Positions 1-9,317 of a DNA stretch of 64,000 bases are shown here, piece after piece. The first letter of the stretch is position 1. The number at the start of each line of letters is the position of its first letter. The translations under genes were made by a program, and so were the position numbers. Source of the DNA: Perkinsus olseni (lineage: Eukaryota > Perkinsozoa > Perkinsida > Perkinsidae); contig JABANP010000204.1 in assembly GCA_013115135.1 (NCBI GenBank), forward strand, positions 23,269-87,268, given 5' to 3'. The notes under the pieces are model-generated. The model saw only the letters and a list, made by a program, of their open reading frames with translations, did not search any database and was not told the origin of the DNA.

Positions 1-393
1 TCGGAGCAACAGCGCGGCATGCTGATAACGCCGCAAAAGAGTTTGAGCCTGTTCCCGGATCTTCGCCGCCATCCGGCACAGATACGGTATCGAACCTCCG
101 CCCATCGGAGACCTACGCCTGTCGCGGGTCCAAACCCAGTAGCTGCGCACTAGAAGACGCCAGGGAGGCCTAGTCCAGCGACCGCGTTGCTTCCGTCTCC
201 TTCCAACTTGAGGGATCCCAAGTCCCCGTGTCACGTCACGTGACTCACGTCCGCTCGTGACATCGGCGACGTTGCCCCTCGAAGGCCTAATCGTTTCAAG
301 AGCAGGCCATCTAGACTGTGACAAACTTGCCGAGCGTAGCTTCTCCCCACAACCATCCGTGAAGCTACGCGTTCCGATTAGCCACTTCTTAGA
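1..393. other. Upstream region of first Cys-rich gene, no gene seen
   Basis: I see no convincing coding exon here. The last 120 bases (about 273-385) belong to a block that recurs in front of two other A-type members of the Cys-rich family, so this is probably the 5' flank and promoter of the gene copy at 394. Confidence 0.5.
273..385 (+). promoter_or_regulatory. Conserved upstream block, copy 1 (candidate promoter)
   Basis: The block contains GAGCAGGCCATC, a GTGAC.AA.TTG.CGA segment and CACAACC.TCCGTGAAGCTA. It is repeated with moderate divergence at about 7366-7490 and 9905-10025, each time 20-50 bases before an A-type copy of the Cys-rich gene. It could be a shared promoter or 5' UTR, or simply part of the duplicated unit; no functional motif is certain. 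Confidence 0.35.
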
Positions 394-998
394 ATGCATT
401 CACTGTTCGTGATGGGCCTAGTTCTGCATTGCGTCTTGAGGGACGCGGGCAGTATGAGAAGCGAAGGAGGCTCTGCCAACGGTGGAGATAGCGAAGGTAT
501 CAGGAACGTCTCTCGGCCGACAGAATTGTTGAAGCCAGATGCATACAGCAAGCCTACTGGGAGGTGCTACATAATGAACGACGAGCTCATAGGTTGCACC
601 TGCCCGAAGGGATCCCATCTATTCGAGACTGTGGTGAAAAAAACCTCCTTTATTGGCCATGCATCCGAGTTTGGATCGAACGATGCCATCCATACCTTTC
701 AGGCCAATGATTCTTCTCGTTTCTGTTCGAAGCTGCCATTTGCGCACCTCCATGCTTGACAGACAGCGATTGCCCTACTCCTCGGCACGGACTCGGACTG
801 AAGGCTTACTGCCGCTTACCAATAGCATGGGTTGGGAAACCAGAGGGAAACTGCTTATTATCGTGCTCTAAGGTGAGGCGACTCAATGGTGGTTTTCGTC
901 AGCATTCTCCCCGATGCCCCTCCTCGAGTACATGCCAGCGGACGACGATCGGTGATATATGTCTTTACCATCGTAGCTCTTTTCTGGAATTGATATAA
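394..998 (+). pseudogene. 12-Cys secreted protein family, copy 1 (frame-disrupted)
   Basis: First member of the tandem family. Exon 1 (394-496) encodes a hydrophobic N-terminus like a signal peptide; exon 2 (539-633, 95 nt) has the family core with GRC and GCTC; exon 3 (about 703-872) has the C..C...DSDC...C...C..SC pattern; exon 4 (903-998) encodes CPSSSTC and ends with an ICLY segment plus a short tail. The exon 2 and exon 3 frames do not connect: the expected acceptor at 702 leads into a TGA at 708, and exon 3 is 170 nt instead of 147 or 180. Introns are 42, about 69 and 30 nt. It may be a recent pseudogene, a consensus error, or an alternatively spliced gene. Family membership is seen directly in the sequence; the broken state is an inference. 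Confidence 0.6.
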
Positions 999-1145
999 CG
1001 AGTTTTAGAGCGGCCTAAGTATGGCTCCTTCAATGCCTAATAGACTCTTTATAACTTCACTATCGTAGCACTTTTCTGGAATTGTATCAACAGTTTTAGA
1101 GCAGCCTGAGTATGGCTCCTTCAATGCCTAATATACTCAATAGCC
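970..1145. repeat. Tandem duplication of a 92-bp unit
   Basis: The segment from about 970 is repeated from about 1062 with few differences; both copies share TCTTTTCTGGAATTG-like and TATGGCTCCTTCAATGCC stretches. The duplication begins at the 3' end of copy 1 and includes its last codons and 3' flank. Related TTTTAGAGC..CCTGAGTATGG-like flanks occur after other family members, so this is the family 3' UTR duplicated in place. Confidence 0.8.
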
Positions 1146-2411
1146 GAACACTCTTTTCCTACGGTCCTTGAGTATTGTTGGGTATGTCATTTGGAACTGA
1201 CCCGCCGAGCGCAGACCATCTGCAACGATGCCTAGGTCTATTTTTTCAGACCAAAGAACGAGAGGCGTGACAATGTTCTTCTTTTTCCACAACCGGAACC
1301 GTTCTTATAGCTGCCTCACCTTCCTAGCTGCCGACCAGGGACCATCGATTCCGGTGGACCCATATCGGATAGACTATATGAGAGTCTCAAATTCATCGTC
1401 GACAGGATTGCTCATGGCAGGCCCTTCAATTCTCACGCGTCTACCATGGTTCACAGTAGTGGCGTGGGACTTCAACGAAAACCGCTCCTTGAGCATTCTG
1501 TATTTAACCTCGAACACCCGGTGGAGTGGTCCTGTCGGGGTATACCGCAGTACCCGACGTTACAGTGAAGGTCCCTCCGGATGTCAAGTTGTGTCTGTGA
1601 TGTTATTTGTTGACTTTGAACCCACAGCGTCCCTCACGATATGGACCCCGACATGGAGCAACTGAAGGTACTTCGAGTTTTTGCACGGCCGTGGCGATGA
1701 CCTGACGGTTTCATGATTTCCATTAATTTGTAACAGTGGAATGATTCGACATCATTTATAGATTTGCGTTGAGTAGTGGACGGCTAAACCCTCTGCATCG
1801 CGCTAATTGGCAGCAGTAAGTAGAAAAGATGTCGTGAAAAGATATCTGCCTCCTTGGGCAATTGGTACGAGAGTACCATGTGACGCACGTGCGCGTCCAA
1901 AGCGAGCACTTGTGGGAACGACGGCAGGAGTTCCTACTCCTCGGCCATCCGACTCGCGAAAGTTGAACATCCCCCAATGTTCTGCGAGTTAGCGGATCGG
2001 GCGCTTCCCTTTTAGTAAGCGAAGCACCTCGTGCGTCGAGGTAGCCCGCTCGAGGATGCAGCAACGTAAGCGCGTGCAAGAAATGTACGTCATCGCAGGG
2101 GCGTTCGGTAACCTGTGGCGATGTCGAGCGCTTGAGTGTCACGTGCGACCTAGATTTCTGACCCAGCCCGCATTCGATAAGTTGAGCGGTCTGCCGGAAA
2201 CTCGATTCCCGGCCCTCTCCTAAAACCAAACTCTTCAAACCAGACTCGAGAGGAGTTGCTCGATAACGACAATCTATAGCGTAAACTAGCCTAGCAGAAG
2301 TTCGGGCTTAGAAAGCATACTCACGCACGCGAGTACAAGGCGGAGAATGAGATCAAACTGTTATCTGAGACTGATGATAAGCTTCTTATCGATTCAAAGC
2401 ATCTCTTCCAG
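1146..2411. other. Spacer without a convincing gene; half of a divergent repeat pair
   Basis: Open frames exist (for example 1228-1665 + and 1756-2238 -) but none has recognisable domains or splice-consistent structure. Two blocks, about 1638-1690 and 2000-2225, match about 4182-4240 and 4258-4480 downstream. In the downstream copy the two blocks are nearly adjacent, so roughly 300 bases are extra here or missing there. Confidence 0.5.
2000..2225. repeat. Dispersed repeat, copy a
   Basis: Similar to 4258-4480. Shared stretches include TCGAGGATGCAGCAACGTAA, then GTAACCTGT/GTGACCTGT and TTGAGCG.GCTGCCG. The minus-strand frames at 1756-2238 and 4246-4503 share a similar predicted peptide, so the pair may be the relic of an old gene, but no family is recognised. 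Confidence 0.6.
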
Positions 2412-2596
2412 CTAAAGTTTGCACATGACCATTCGACATATGGCTTTTCGGGCCTTATGTCTTCGAGCATAGAATTCTAGGAGGGCTGAAGCTATGTTGG
2501 TTCTGACCGAAGCTCTTGACCGACTGCCGAGTGCTCCTTGTCTGATGCCATCAGTAAAGAAATGGGTTCTTCTCAGTTCTTCGAGCGCTCTCAAAA
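2412..2596 (+). promoter_or_regulatory. B-type upstream region with conserved CAG|TT near the start codon
   Basis: The stretch before the ATG at 2597 resembles the stretches before 6251 and 8646. A pyrimidine-rich TTCTCAG ends at 2576, 20 bases before the ATG. A CAGTT site also lies 19-33 bases upstream of the starts at 6251, 8646 and 12050. This could be the acceptor for a 5' UTR intron or for spliced-leader trans-splicing, which is known in Perkinsus. Confidence 0.35.
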
Positions 2597-3262
2597 ATGC
2601 ATCTAGCACTCCTCTTGGCCATAGTTCTCCAGCACGTTTCGGGAGAGGATGGCAATCTGAGATCCCAGGACCCTCCCGCACTGGCTGTGCACGGCAAGAG
2701 AACCACGACGAGTCAAGGTAGGCGAGGTCTCTCAACCGCTATCGGCGGATCTGTTGATTGCAGATCCATACTGCAAGCCCACCGGTCAATGTGACATTGA
2801 CTACGGCCATGCTGAGGGGTGCACCTGCCCGAATGGAATTGAGCCGGTTTACACGCTGGTAGGTGAAGGCCTCGCGCTATTCACTGGCAGCGTTACTGCA
2901 AGCTTTGCTGTAGTGCGATCCTCATGGTCCAAATCTCTCTTCAGAAGAAGGTCTATGGATATTATCGGGTTGCCTCTACGGCTTGCACCGCTGAATGCTC
3001 GAAGGATAGCGATTGTCCAGCACCCCAGCACGGAATCGGGTTGACGGCTTTCTGTGGCTCTAACGAGCGATGCTTCCTATCATGCTCGAAGGTGAGGTGG
3101 AGGGAGGACTCGCCGAGCCCGATTTCGTTGTAGGCTGCTGCCATCGCCTTCGTGCGTCTGCCGGGAGTGAGTGTTAGTGCTCTTCAGTTCTACGCCTCTT
3201 GCCCTTCGTCCAGTAGATGTCGACCCGTGGACTTTGGCGGGAGTACGAGCAAGGTCGATTGA
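2597..3262 (+). CDS. 12-Cys secreted protein family, copy 2
   Basis: Small predicted secreted protein of unknown function, 145 residues. The model uses exons 2597-2717, 2764-2858, 2945-3091 and 3188-3262, which join in frame with introns of 46, 86 and 96 nt. Exon 1 encodes a signal peptide (MHLALLLAIVLQHVSG); exon 2 starts with a G|AT-CCA-TAC (DPY) junction and carries the GC-TC core; exon 3 carries the C-x3-C...DSDC...FC...RC..SC core; exon 4 carries SCPSSSRC. The usual C-terminal IC-LY ending is lost through an early TGA, yet an extra Cys appears in DPYC, so the total stays 12. The start is the ATG before the hydrophobic stretch. Secretion and six disulfides are inferences; family function is unknown (perhaps inhibitor, lectin-like or effector). 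Confidence 0.75.
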
Positions 3263-4181
3263 TACATGTCTATACGATCCAGTGAAGTCACATTGGACAA
3301 GCTGGAGGGAATCGTGGCGATCGTAACCTTTCTGAGATCGCCGCTTAGTCGCCTTTTTATCATGGCTGCTCCCGATTCTGACGCTTCGCGGAGAGTTCTG
3401 CGTCCTCCTGTGTATGGCTCCTCATCGCCTGGTAATGGACGGTCTCACAGTTGCTACGTTGCGTGGAGTTGATAGATGGGGTTCGCTCTGTTATAGGAAC
3501 TTGTGTTGAGAGTAAGCGAGATCTCCTCAGTCTTCGGGCTGCTCTCTGAAGTCGCAGTGTGCATAGCCTACTTGTCCCCTCCTCCCTCGGCTTCCTGAAA
3601 AGGCATAAACTGAAACTTTCAGTTTATGGTCAAATGCTAGATCGCGTACTGCCTTCTACCCTTGCTATCGTCATTCTCGATTGTCGCTGAGTGGTGTATA
3701 GTTGCCGGTCTTTGTCGGTTTGGATACTTATAGCTCGACTCAGGTTATGGAGTTGTTAAAAGACTGCCTGATTGAGAGCACAACACCCGGGTTTTGCCAT
3801 CTGGAATCCAATCTTCCATCTGCTGTCTTCTTTAAGAAGTGGCATGGGCCCCGCTCGAGTTTTGGCGTCCCCGGCCCGCCCGGCCAGCTATCAAGGACAG
3901 ACCCTCCCCGCCAGGTCCGCCCGCTTGAGCCCGGGCTCGACGGGGGCTCACGCATTTCTCGTGCGGTGCGACAAATTATCACGGGCGGTTGGCGGCGCGC
4001 GCACTGCCAACCGATTTATGAGAATCAGCCAGCCGTTCCACAACGCAGTTAAATATAGCTCTCCTGGAGAGCGCTCTCAGGATTGGATTTAGCATGTGAA
4101 AAAGCGATCCTGGGGGCACGCTTGGCGCTGGGTGGAGGTTAATTGAACACTTGGTGCGGAAGTAGAACTGTGACATCGGGC
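3263..4181. other. Spacer, no gene recognised
   Basis: 3' flank of copy 2 followed by unrelated spacer. It contains a short perfect inverted repeat (3605-3627) and a GC-rich stretch near 3860-3960. Open frames here show no domains and no splice-consistent structure. Confidence 0.45.
3605..3627. repeat. Perfect short inverted repeat
   Basis: Arms ATAAACTGAAA and TTTCAGTTTAT separated by one base, forming an 11-bp hairpin. It lies in spacer between family copies 2 and 3. Its function is unknown. Confidence 0.8.
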
Positions 4182-4500
4182 GTGGACGATATGGACCTCG
4201 ACGTGGAGAAACTGAAGGCGCTTTGAGTTTTTGCATGGGCGAAGATTAAATTGTAGTGAGCGAAGAACTTCGAATGTCGAGGTAGTCCGCTGAGCGGACT
4301 CCGCTCGAGGATGCAGCAACGTAAAAGCGTGCAGGACTGCACGACGCGACGTCACCGAAGGAGCGTCCGGTGACCTGTTGCGATGTCGTGCACTTCAGTG
4401 GCGGGTGCGACGTTGACTTCTGGCCCAGGCTGTAGTCGCCTAGTTGAGCGAGCTGCCGGGAATCCGATACGTCTCTCCTCAATGTGACAATGGGCAGCAT
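4182..4500. repeat. Dispersed repeat, copy b
   Basis: Downstream partner of the blocks at about 1638-1690 and 2000-2225. Here the two blocks are separated by under 20 bases instead of about 310. It lies directly upstream of the A-type family copy at 4729. Confidence 0.6.
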
Positions 4501-4728
4501 CACACGTATGGTTTACACAGGTCTTGTGAAAATTGCTACTGAAAAGGCGAAAGTGCATACAACGTGGAGAGAATATTTGGCTTCTTGATAACCTCGCGAG
4601 AACAACTCTCTCGACTGTCGCTCCCCCCTTCATGCTGTGATCGTGAACTGATCATCACTTATTGATGGTATCCGCTGAGCTAGCTGTACTCCGTTTCACT
4701 GTGGGACTCCCACAGGCAACTTTTTACG

Positions 4729-5414
4729 ATACATCTGACAGTCGTCATCATCCGTCTGATTGCCCATTGCGTGTTGGGAGGCGTGGACGTTGCTTATTTA
4801 AGACCCGAAAAAGGTGCTCCCCCGACTCTCAAGAACGCGGGTAAGTTGAGCTCTACAACCGGTAGTTGATGTGCCCTCCCAGATCCTTACAGAAAGCCGA
4901 ACGGCTTCTGTGGTCCGCCCGGCAGGAGGGGCAGAGGCTGCACTTGCCCGAACGGAACTCATGTGGTCAGCGCAACTGTAAGGAGAGCTTTACTTCCCCT
5001 CTCCGGTGCCGAGGATCTCACACTAGGTGCCTTTCAGGAAATCATTGTTCATTCCATCTCGATCTATGCAGCAATATGCGCTCCTGAATGCTCGACAGAT
5101 GGCGACTGTCCTCCTCCCCAACGTGGACTCGGACTGAGGCCTTCCTGTGACCCCAACGGTATATGCTTACTTTCATGTGCCAAGGTGAGGAAGAAGTTTC
5201 GAACCGGTGTAGGAACCGGCTTCAGCAGGTGAAGCCTCGAAGTGTGACACTTTAGGGGGAAGGATATCGACTCTCGGGTGATGGAAAGTGTTCTGTTGTC
5301 CTGTGCTCGTCCATTGCTGGTGATGGCGTCTTTCAGATTTTCTCCTGGTGTTCTTTCTCGGGTGTATGCCGTCGGATTGGAGGCGTTGGGCCGATATGTC
5401 TATACGAGCAGTGA
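4729..5414 (+). CDS. 12-Cys secreted protein family, copy 3 (A type, ATG replaced by ATA)
   Basis: Exons 4729-4840, 4883-4977, 5038-5184 and 5337-5414 join in frame (introns 42, 60, 152 nt) into a 143-codon protein with all 12 family cysteines. Exon 2 is 95 nt and exon 3 is 147 nt, exactly the family lengths. A-type hallmark: exon 2 reads FCGPPGRRGRGCTCPNG. The hydrophobic leader (VVIIRLIAHCVLGG) is present, but the position equivalent to the start codon of copy 2 (ATG-CAT-CTA) reads ATA-CAT-CTG, with an in-frame TAG upstream at 4681. Either translation begins elsewhere, an upstream exon supplies the start, or the copy is dead. The rest of the gene is intact, which argues for recent or only apparent inactivation. 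Confidence 0.6.
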
Positions 5415-6250
5415 ATCTCATATTGAATATCACCGAGAGGAGTACAACCAGTAGCGGTACCTATGCTACAGCTTCTCGCAATTCTTAAAAGATTTTTCAA
5501 GTAGCCTGAGTTGGCTTTTTATCGCCCACCGGAGGCGGTGGCCCAGACGGGGTTTCCCAATTGTCACTAGAGTGGTTCAGTGTTCGTCATCTGGGAGCAT
5601 GGTCGACCGCTGGCGCGGACTGAGAGAGCGCCATTCATCTTAGGAGAGTTGTGACTGAGAACAAGGGGAGTCCGACAGGCCGGCGCCGAGGGTTTTCACG
5701 TCACGTCAGCTTTTTTTGAAGTGCCGAGCCTGCCGGTGGAGCGGCAGAGACCAGTCTGACCTCTGAACGTATGTCCGAGATACCCGAGTTGTCGCCGCGA
5801 AATGTACCACCCTGTAGCATCACTCTTGGACGGTGTATTCAGTGAGGGAGAGCGTCCTCGAGCCAAGCTTCAATTGCGAGCCGATCCGTGTCACCCTTCT
5901 GGGAAGTTCACGTCACCGTCACCCGCGAGCAACTCGGATGCGGGCTGTGTTTGCGGTTCACACGAACAGAGCGTGGTGAGATCCTCGCTATGAACACGGG
6001 GGTTTGTTCCGGCGAAGATTGCACTTGATTCAAGGCGGTTCTTCTGACCACCGTTGGCACGACAACGTGAGGTGTATGGACACTCGGGTCGTATGTTGTG
6101 AAGCAGAGGGGCTGTTGCGTTAGGGAATTCGGCTTGTCTGATGCTTCCGGGAAGCGGCTTCCCCACGCAGACTGCCGATCGTTCCAGCTGCAATTCGTGA
6201 AATAATGAACTGTTCAGTTTTAGGAGTTCTTTTTCGAACAACTTCCGCGA
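5415..6250. other. Spacer between copies 3 and 4
   Basis: No gene recognised. The segment about 5450-6000 has the same order of short matches as 7800-8350 (for example CAACCAGTAGC.GTACCTA.GCTACAGCTT, then TGGCTTTTT/TGGCTTTTTT), which supports duplication of a unit carrying an A-type and then a B-type gene. Confidence 0.5.
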
Positions 6251-6939
6251 ATGCATCCATCACTCTTTCTGGCTCTAGTCCTCCAACTCGCTTCTGGGGA
6301 GGAAGACAACTTGAGATCCCAGAACCCCCCTGCGATGGCTGTCCACGGCAAGGGAACCACCACGACTCAAGGTAGTTGAAGTCTTGCAACGGTTATCGTT
6401 GGACCTGTTGATGGCAGATCCATACAGCAAGCCCACCGGGCGGTGCTTCAATGACTATGGCACGCTCAAGGGGTGCACCTGCCCTAATGGAATTGAACCG
6501 GTTTACACGATAGTAGGCGCAGCCCGCGCGCTATTTATTGACAGCGTTACTGTGACCTTTGCTGAAGTGCATATTGTCATGATCCGTATCTTTCTTCAGA
6601 AAAAGATTTACGGATATTATCGGGTTGCCTCTGCGGCTTGCACCGCTAAGTGCTCGAAAGACAGCGATTGCCCAGCACCCCAGCATGGGTTCGGGGTGAA
6701 GGCTTTTTGTGCCTCGGGCGGAAGGTGCTTCTTGTCATGCTCGAAGGTGAGGTGGAGGGACGACTCGTCGATCGGAGCTTGTTGTGGGCTGCCGGCCTCG
6801 GCCTCTCATGTGATTGGCGGGAGGAAGTGTTAGTGCCTTTCAGTTCTACGCCTGGTGCCCTTCCTCGAGTAGATGCCGCCAGGTGGACGTTGGCGACAGT
6901 AAGAAACATGTCACTGATATATGTCTGTACAATCAGTGA
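6251..6939 (+). CDS. 12-Cys secreted protein family, copy 4 (B type)
   Basis: Predicted secreted protein of 152 residues with an intact model: exons 6251-6371, 6418-6512, 6600-6746 and 6844-6939 (introns 46, 87, 97 nt). The signal peptide begins MHPSLFLALVLQLASG. Mature cysteines: GRC and GCTC in exon 2; AC-TAKC, DSDC, FC, RC and SC in exon 3; WC, RC and IC in exon 4, twelve in all. Exon 1 contains no cysteine and the N-terminal segment after the leader is variable. Start chosen because the ATG immediately precedes the hydrophobic leader and aligns with copies 2 and 6. No known domain is confidently recognised; the exon 3 spacing loosely recalls small disulfide-core modules. Confidence 0.8.
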
Positions 6940-7365
6940 ACCCCATTGGATAAGCTGGAGGGACACCATGGTGATCGGACCTATTCTGAGAGCAGCCTCT
7001 AGTCGCCTTTTTTATCATGACTTTTCTCATTTCCGACGTCTCAACGAGAGTTTAACATCCGCCTGAGTATGGCTTCCCATCGCCTGGTAATGGACGGTCT
7101 CACAGTTGCTACGTTGCTCGGAGTTCATAAATTGTGGATTCGTCCAGTCATAACAACTTGTGCTGAACCTAAGAAAAATCTGCTCAGTCTTCTGAGCTGC
7201 TCTCGGAAACCCCAGTGTACACGGCCTAAAACGTATCTGCTACCCATACAAGCCCGTGAGCCCCCGGGCGGCTTGCCACTGGCGACTCTCGCGTAGTTAC
7301 AGACCCAACCGACTTCTCGATATGGCACTCACAGCCATCCTGCATCGGGCGGCTTCATGTGACGT

Positions 7366-7490
7366 CGGTTGCCCCCTGCAAACCTCATCGTGTTGAGAGC
7401 ACGCCACCTGACCGTGACTAAGTTGACGATCTGAGTACCTTCTCTGTCACAACCGTCCGGGAAGCTATGTTTTCCGAAGAGTTCTCTGTC
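7366..7490 (+). promoter_or_regulatory. Conserved upstream block, copy 2
   Basis: Matches 273-385 and 9905-10025 (TTGAGAGCACGCCA, CCGTGACTAAGTTG, CACAACCGTCCG.GAAGCTATG). It sits directly before the A-type remnant at 7507. Confidence 0.35.
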
Positions 7491-7506
7491 CCAGCCATCG
7501 CCCGGA

Positions 7507-7740
7507 ACGCGTTCAGTGCTCGTCAGGGCCCTGGTTCTGCATTGCGTGTTGGGGGCCCGGGCAGTCTGGTATCTGAAGGCCGCTCTGCGTTGGTTGCGGA
7601 TGGATGAGGAACACGCCTGAGAACTGCTCCTTCCAGGTCCTGACGAAAAGCCGATTGGCTTCTGTGGTCCTCCCAGCAGAACGGGCCGAGATTGCACTTG
7701 CCCGAATGGAGCCCACGTGGTTAGAGCAACGGTCAGCGGA
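7507..7740 (+). pseudogene. 12-Cys family, copy 5 (A-type remnant, exons 3-4 deleted)
   Basis: The leader region aligns to copy 1, but the ATG is ACG (7507-7509). After an acceptor at about 7641, exon 2 is readable as FCGPPSRTGRDCTCPNG followed by a GTCAGC donor. Instead of exon 3, the sequence then runs within about 50 bases into the 3' flank seen after copy 3 (CAACCAGTAGCCGTACCTA near 7830). Exons 3 and 4 are therefore deleted and the gene is dead. Confidence 0.75.
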
Positions 7741-8645
7741 ACTTTAACTGTCCCGCCGGTATTCATGTATTCAACCCTGGAGATTTTACACAACGATTGC
7801 TTAATATGATCACTGAGAGATACACAACCAGTAGCCGTACCTAAGCTACAGCTTTTCTCAATTCTAAGAAGATTTTCCAAAGCAAGCTGAGGTGGCTTTT
7901 TTCATTACCCAGCAGAGACGCTAGCCCGGGTGTTCTCTATTCTTGCTGAGTTGCGTAGAGTTTGTCATTGGGGAGCAGGCTCGGCTACTGCCGCAGTATT
8001 GGAACATTCAGAAAACGCCACTCACCCTCGGAGATTTGTGAATGAGGATAAAGTCTGGCAGGCTGGCGCCGAGGGGCGCCACGTGACGCTCTCTCGCTCT
8101 CAGGAGTCGCTGGCCGGTGAATGGAGGGCCAGGGTCTAGTCTGACCTCCGCATGAGCGTATGGCATTCGAGCTATCGCCGCGAGTTATACGACTCTCTAG
8201 CACTACGGGGGGGAGGAGATCAGTAAGGGTCCCTTACTGATCCCCTCTTCCCCCTTACTAAGGGATAGCTACCTCAAGTTTGGGTCGAGCGGGGGGCCGA
8301 TCCGTGTCACCCTCCGACCAGATCACGTCACCGTCACGCGCGAACAACTCAGATGCCGCCTACGTTCGCCCCGTTCCACACAAATGAGAGGGTGGTGGGG
8401 TCCTCGCCGTGGCACGTAGAGAAGTTTGTTTCGTCGGAGTTTCTACTCGATTAATGGCGTCCTTTTCCATCAAAGTTGGCGTGTGACCATTAGAGATATG
8501 GCCCCTCGGGTCCTGTGTTTTGAAGCCTGGGGGATGTTGCGTTGCTAGGCGGGCTGAAGCTGCTCTGATGCTTTCGCCGGTCTCCTCTTCCTGCTGCCAT
8601 CAGTAAAGTACTGGAGTCTCTTCAGTTCCTCGAGCGCTTTCGAGA
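7741..8645. other. Spacer between copies 5 and 6
   Basis: 3' flank of a deleted A-type gene followed by a B-type upstream region. It holds a strong hairpin at 8218-8242. No gene seen. Confidence 0.5.
8218..8242. repeat. Perfect inverted repeat (12-bp arms)
   Basis: Arms GATCAGTAAGGG and CCCTTACTGATC around a single T. A third related CCCTTACTAAGGG lies immediately downstream (about 8252-8264). It lies in spacer; the role is unknown (possibly a small mobile-element end or an amplification hairpin). Confidence 0.85.
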
Positions 8646-9317
8646 ATGCATCCAGCACTCTTTTTGGCTCTAGTTCTCCAGCACGTTTCGGGAGATATCG
8701 ACAATCTGAGATCCCAGGACCCTCCCGCACTGGCTGTGCACGGCACGGGAACCACGACGAGTCAAGGTAGTCGAGGTCTTGCAATAGATTCGGTGGATCT
8801 GTTGATTGCAGATCCATACTCCAAGCCCACCGGGCGATGCTTCTACGGCGAGCTCGAGGGTTGCATTTGCCCGAAAGGAATTGAACCTGTCTACACGATG
8901 GTAGGAAACGCCCTTGCGCTATTCATTGATAGCGCCACCGTGACCTTTGCTCGAGTGCTTATTCTCATGGTTCTTATCTTCTTTCAGAAGAGGATCCGCG
9001 GATACGATCGAGTTGGCTCTATAGTTTGCACCCCTAGATGCTCGGAGGATAAGGATTGTCCACCACCCCAGCACGGGTTCGGGGTGAAGGCTTTCTGTGC
9101 CTCTAACGGAAGATGCCTCTTATCATGCTCGAAGGTGAGGGAGAGGGATGACTTGCTTGTTGTGGGCTGCCGGCCTTGGCCCTTCGTGTGTTGGCCGGGC
9201 GTATGCCTTAGTTCTCCTCAGTTCTACACCTGGTGCCCCTCCTCGAGTAGATGCCGACCGGTAAACATCGGGGGGAGTTCAAGATACATCACTGATATAT
9301 GTTTATACGATCAGTGA
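8646..9317 (+). CDS. 12-Cys secreted protein family, copy 6 (B type)
   Basis: Predicted secreted protein, 150 residues when spliced: exons 8646-8766, 8812-8900, 8988-9134 and 9222-9317. All three introns (45, 87, 87 nt) are multiples of three and lack in-frame stops, so the unspliced message would also read through as 223 residues. Homology to copies 2 and 4, where the same introns carry stops or shift frame, shows they are introns. The leader is MHPALFLALVLQHVSG. The 12 family cysteines are present: GRC and GCIC, then VC-TPRC, DKDC, FC, RC and SC, then WC, RC and IC-LY. Exon 2 is 6 nt shorter than in other members. Unknown function; close relative of copies 2 and 4. Confidence 0.8.
   Translation: MHPALFLALVLQHVSGDIDNLRSQDPPALAVHGTGTTTSQGSRGLAIDSVDLLIADPYSKPTGRCFYGELEGCICPKGIEPVYTMVGNALALFIDSATVTFARVLILMVLIFFQKRIRGYDRVGSIVCTPRCSEDKDCPPPQHGFGVKAFCASNGRCLLSCSKVRERDDLLVVGCRPWPFVCWPGVCLSSPQFYTWCPSSSRCRPVNIGGSSRYITDICLYDQ

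Noticed and set aside
1228..1665. 145-codon open frame on the + strand
   Set aside because: No domain, no splice context, lies in spacer with repeat blocks; probably chance.
1756..2238. 160-codon minus-strand frame with similarity to 4246-4503 minus
   Set aside because: The similarity follows from the DNA repeat; both frames are broken and no family is recognised.
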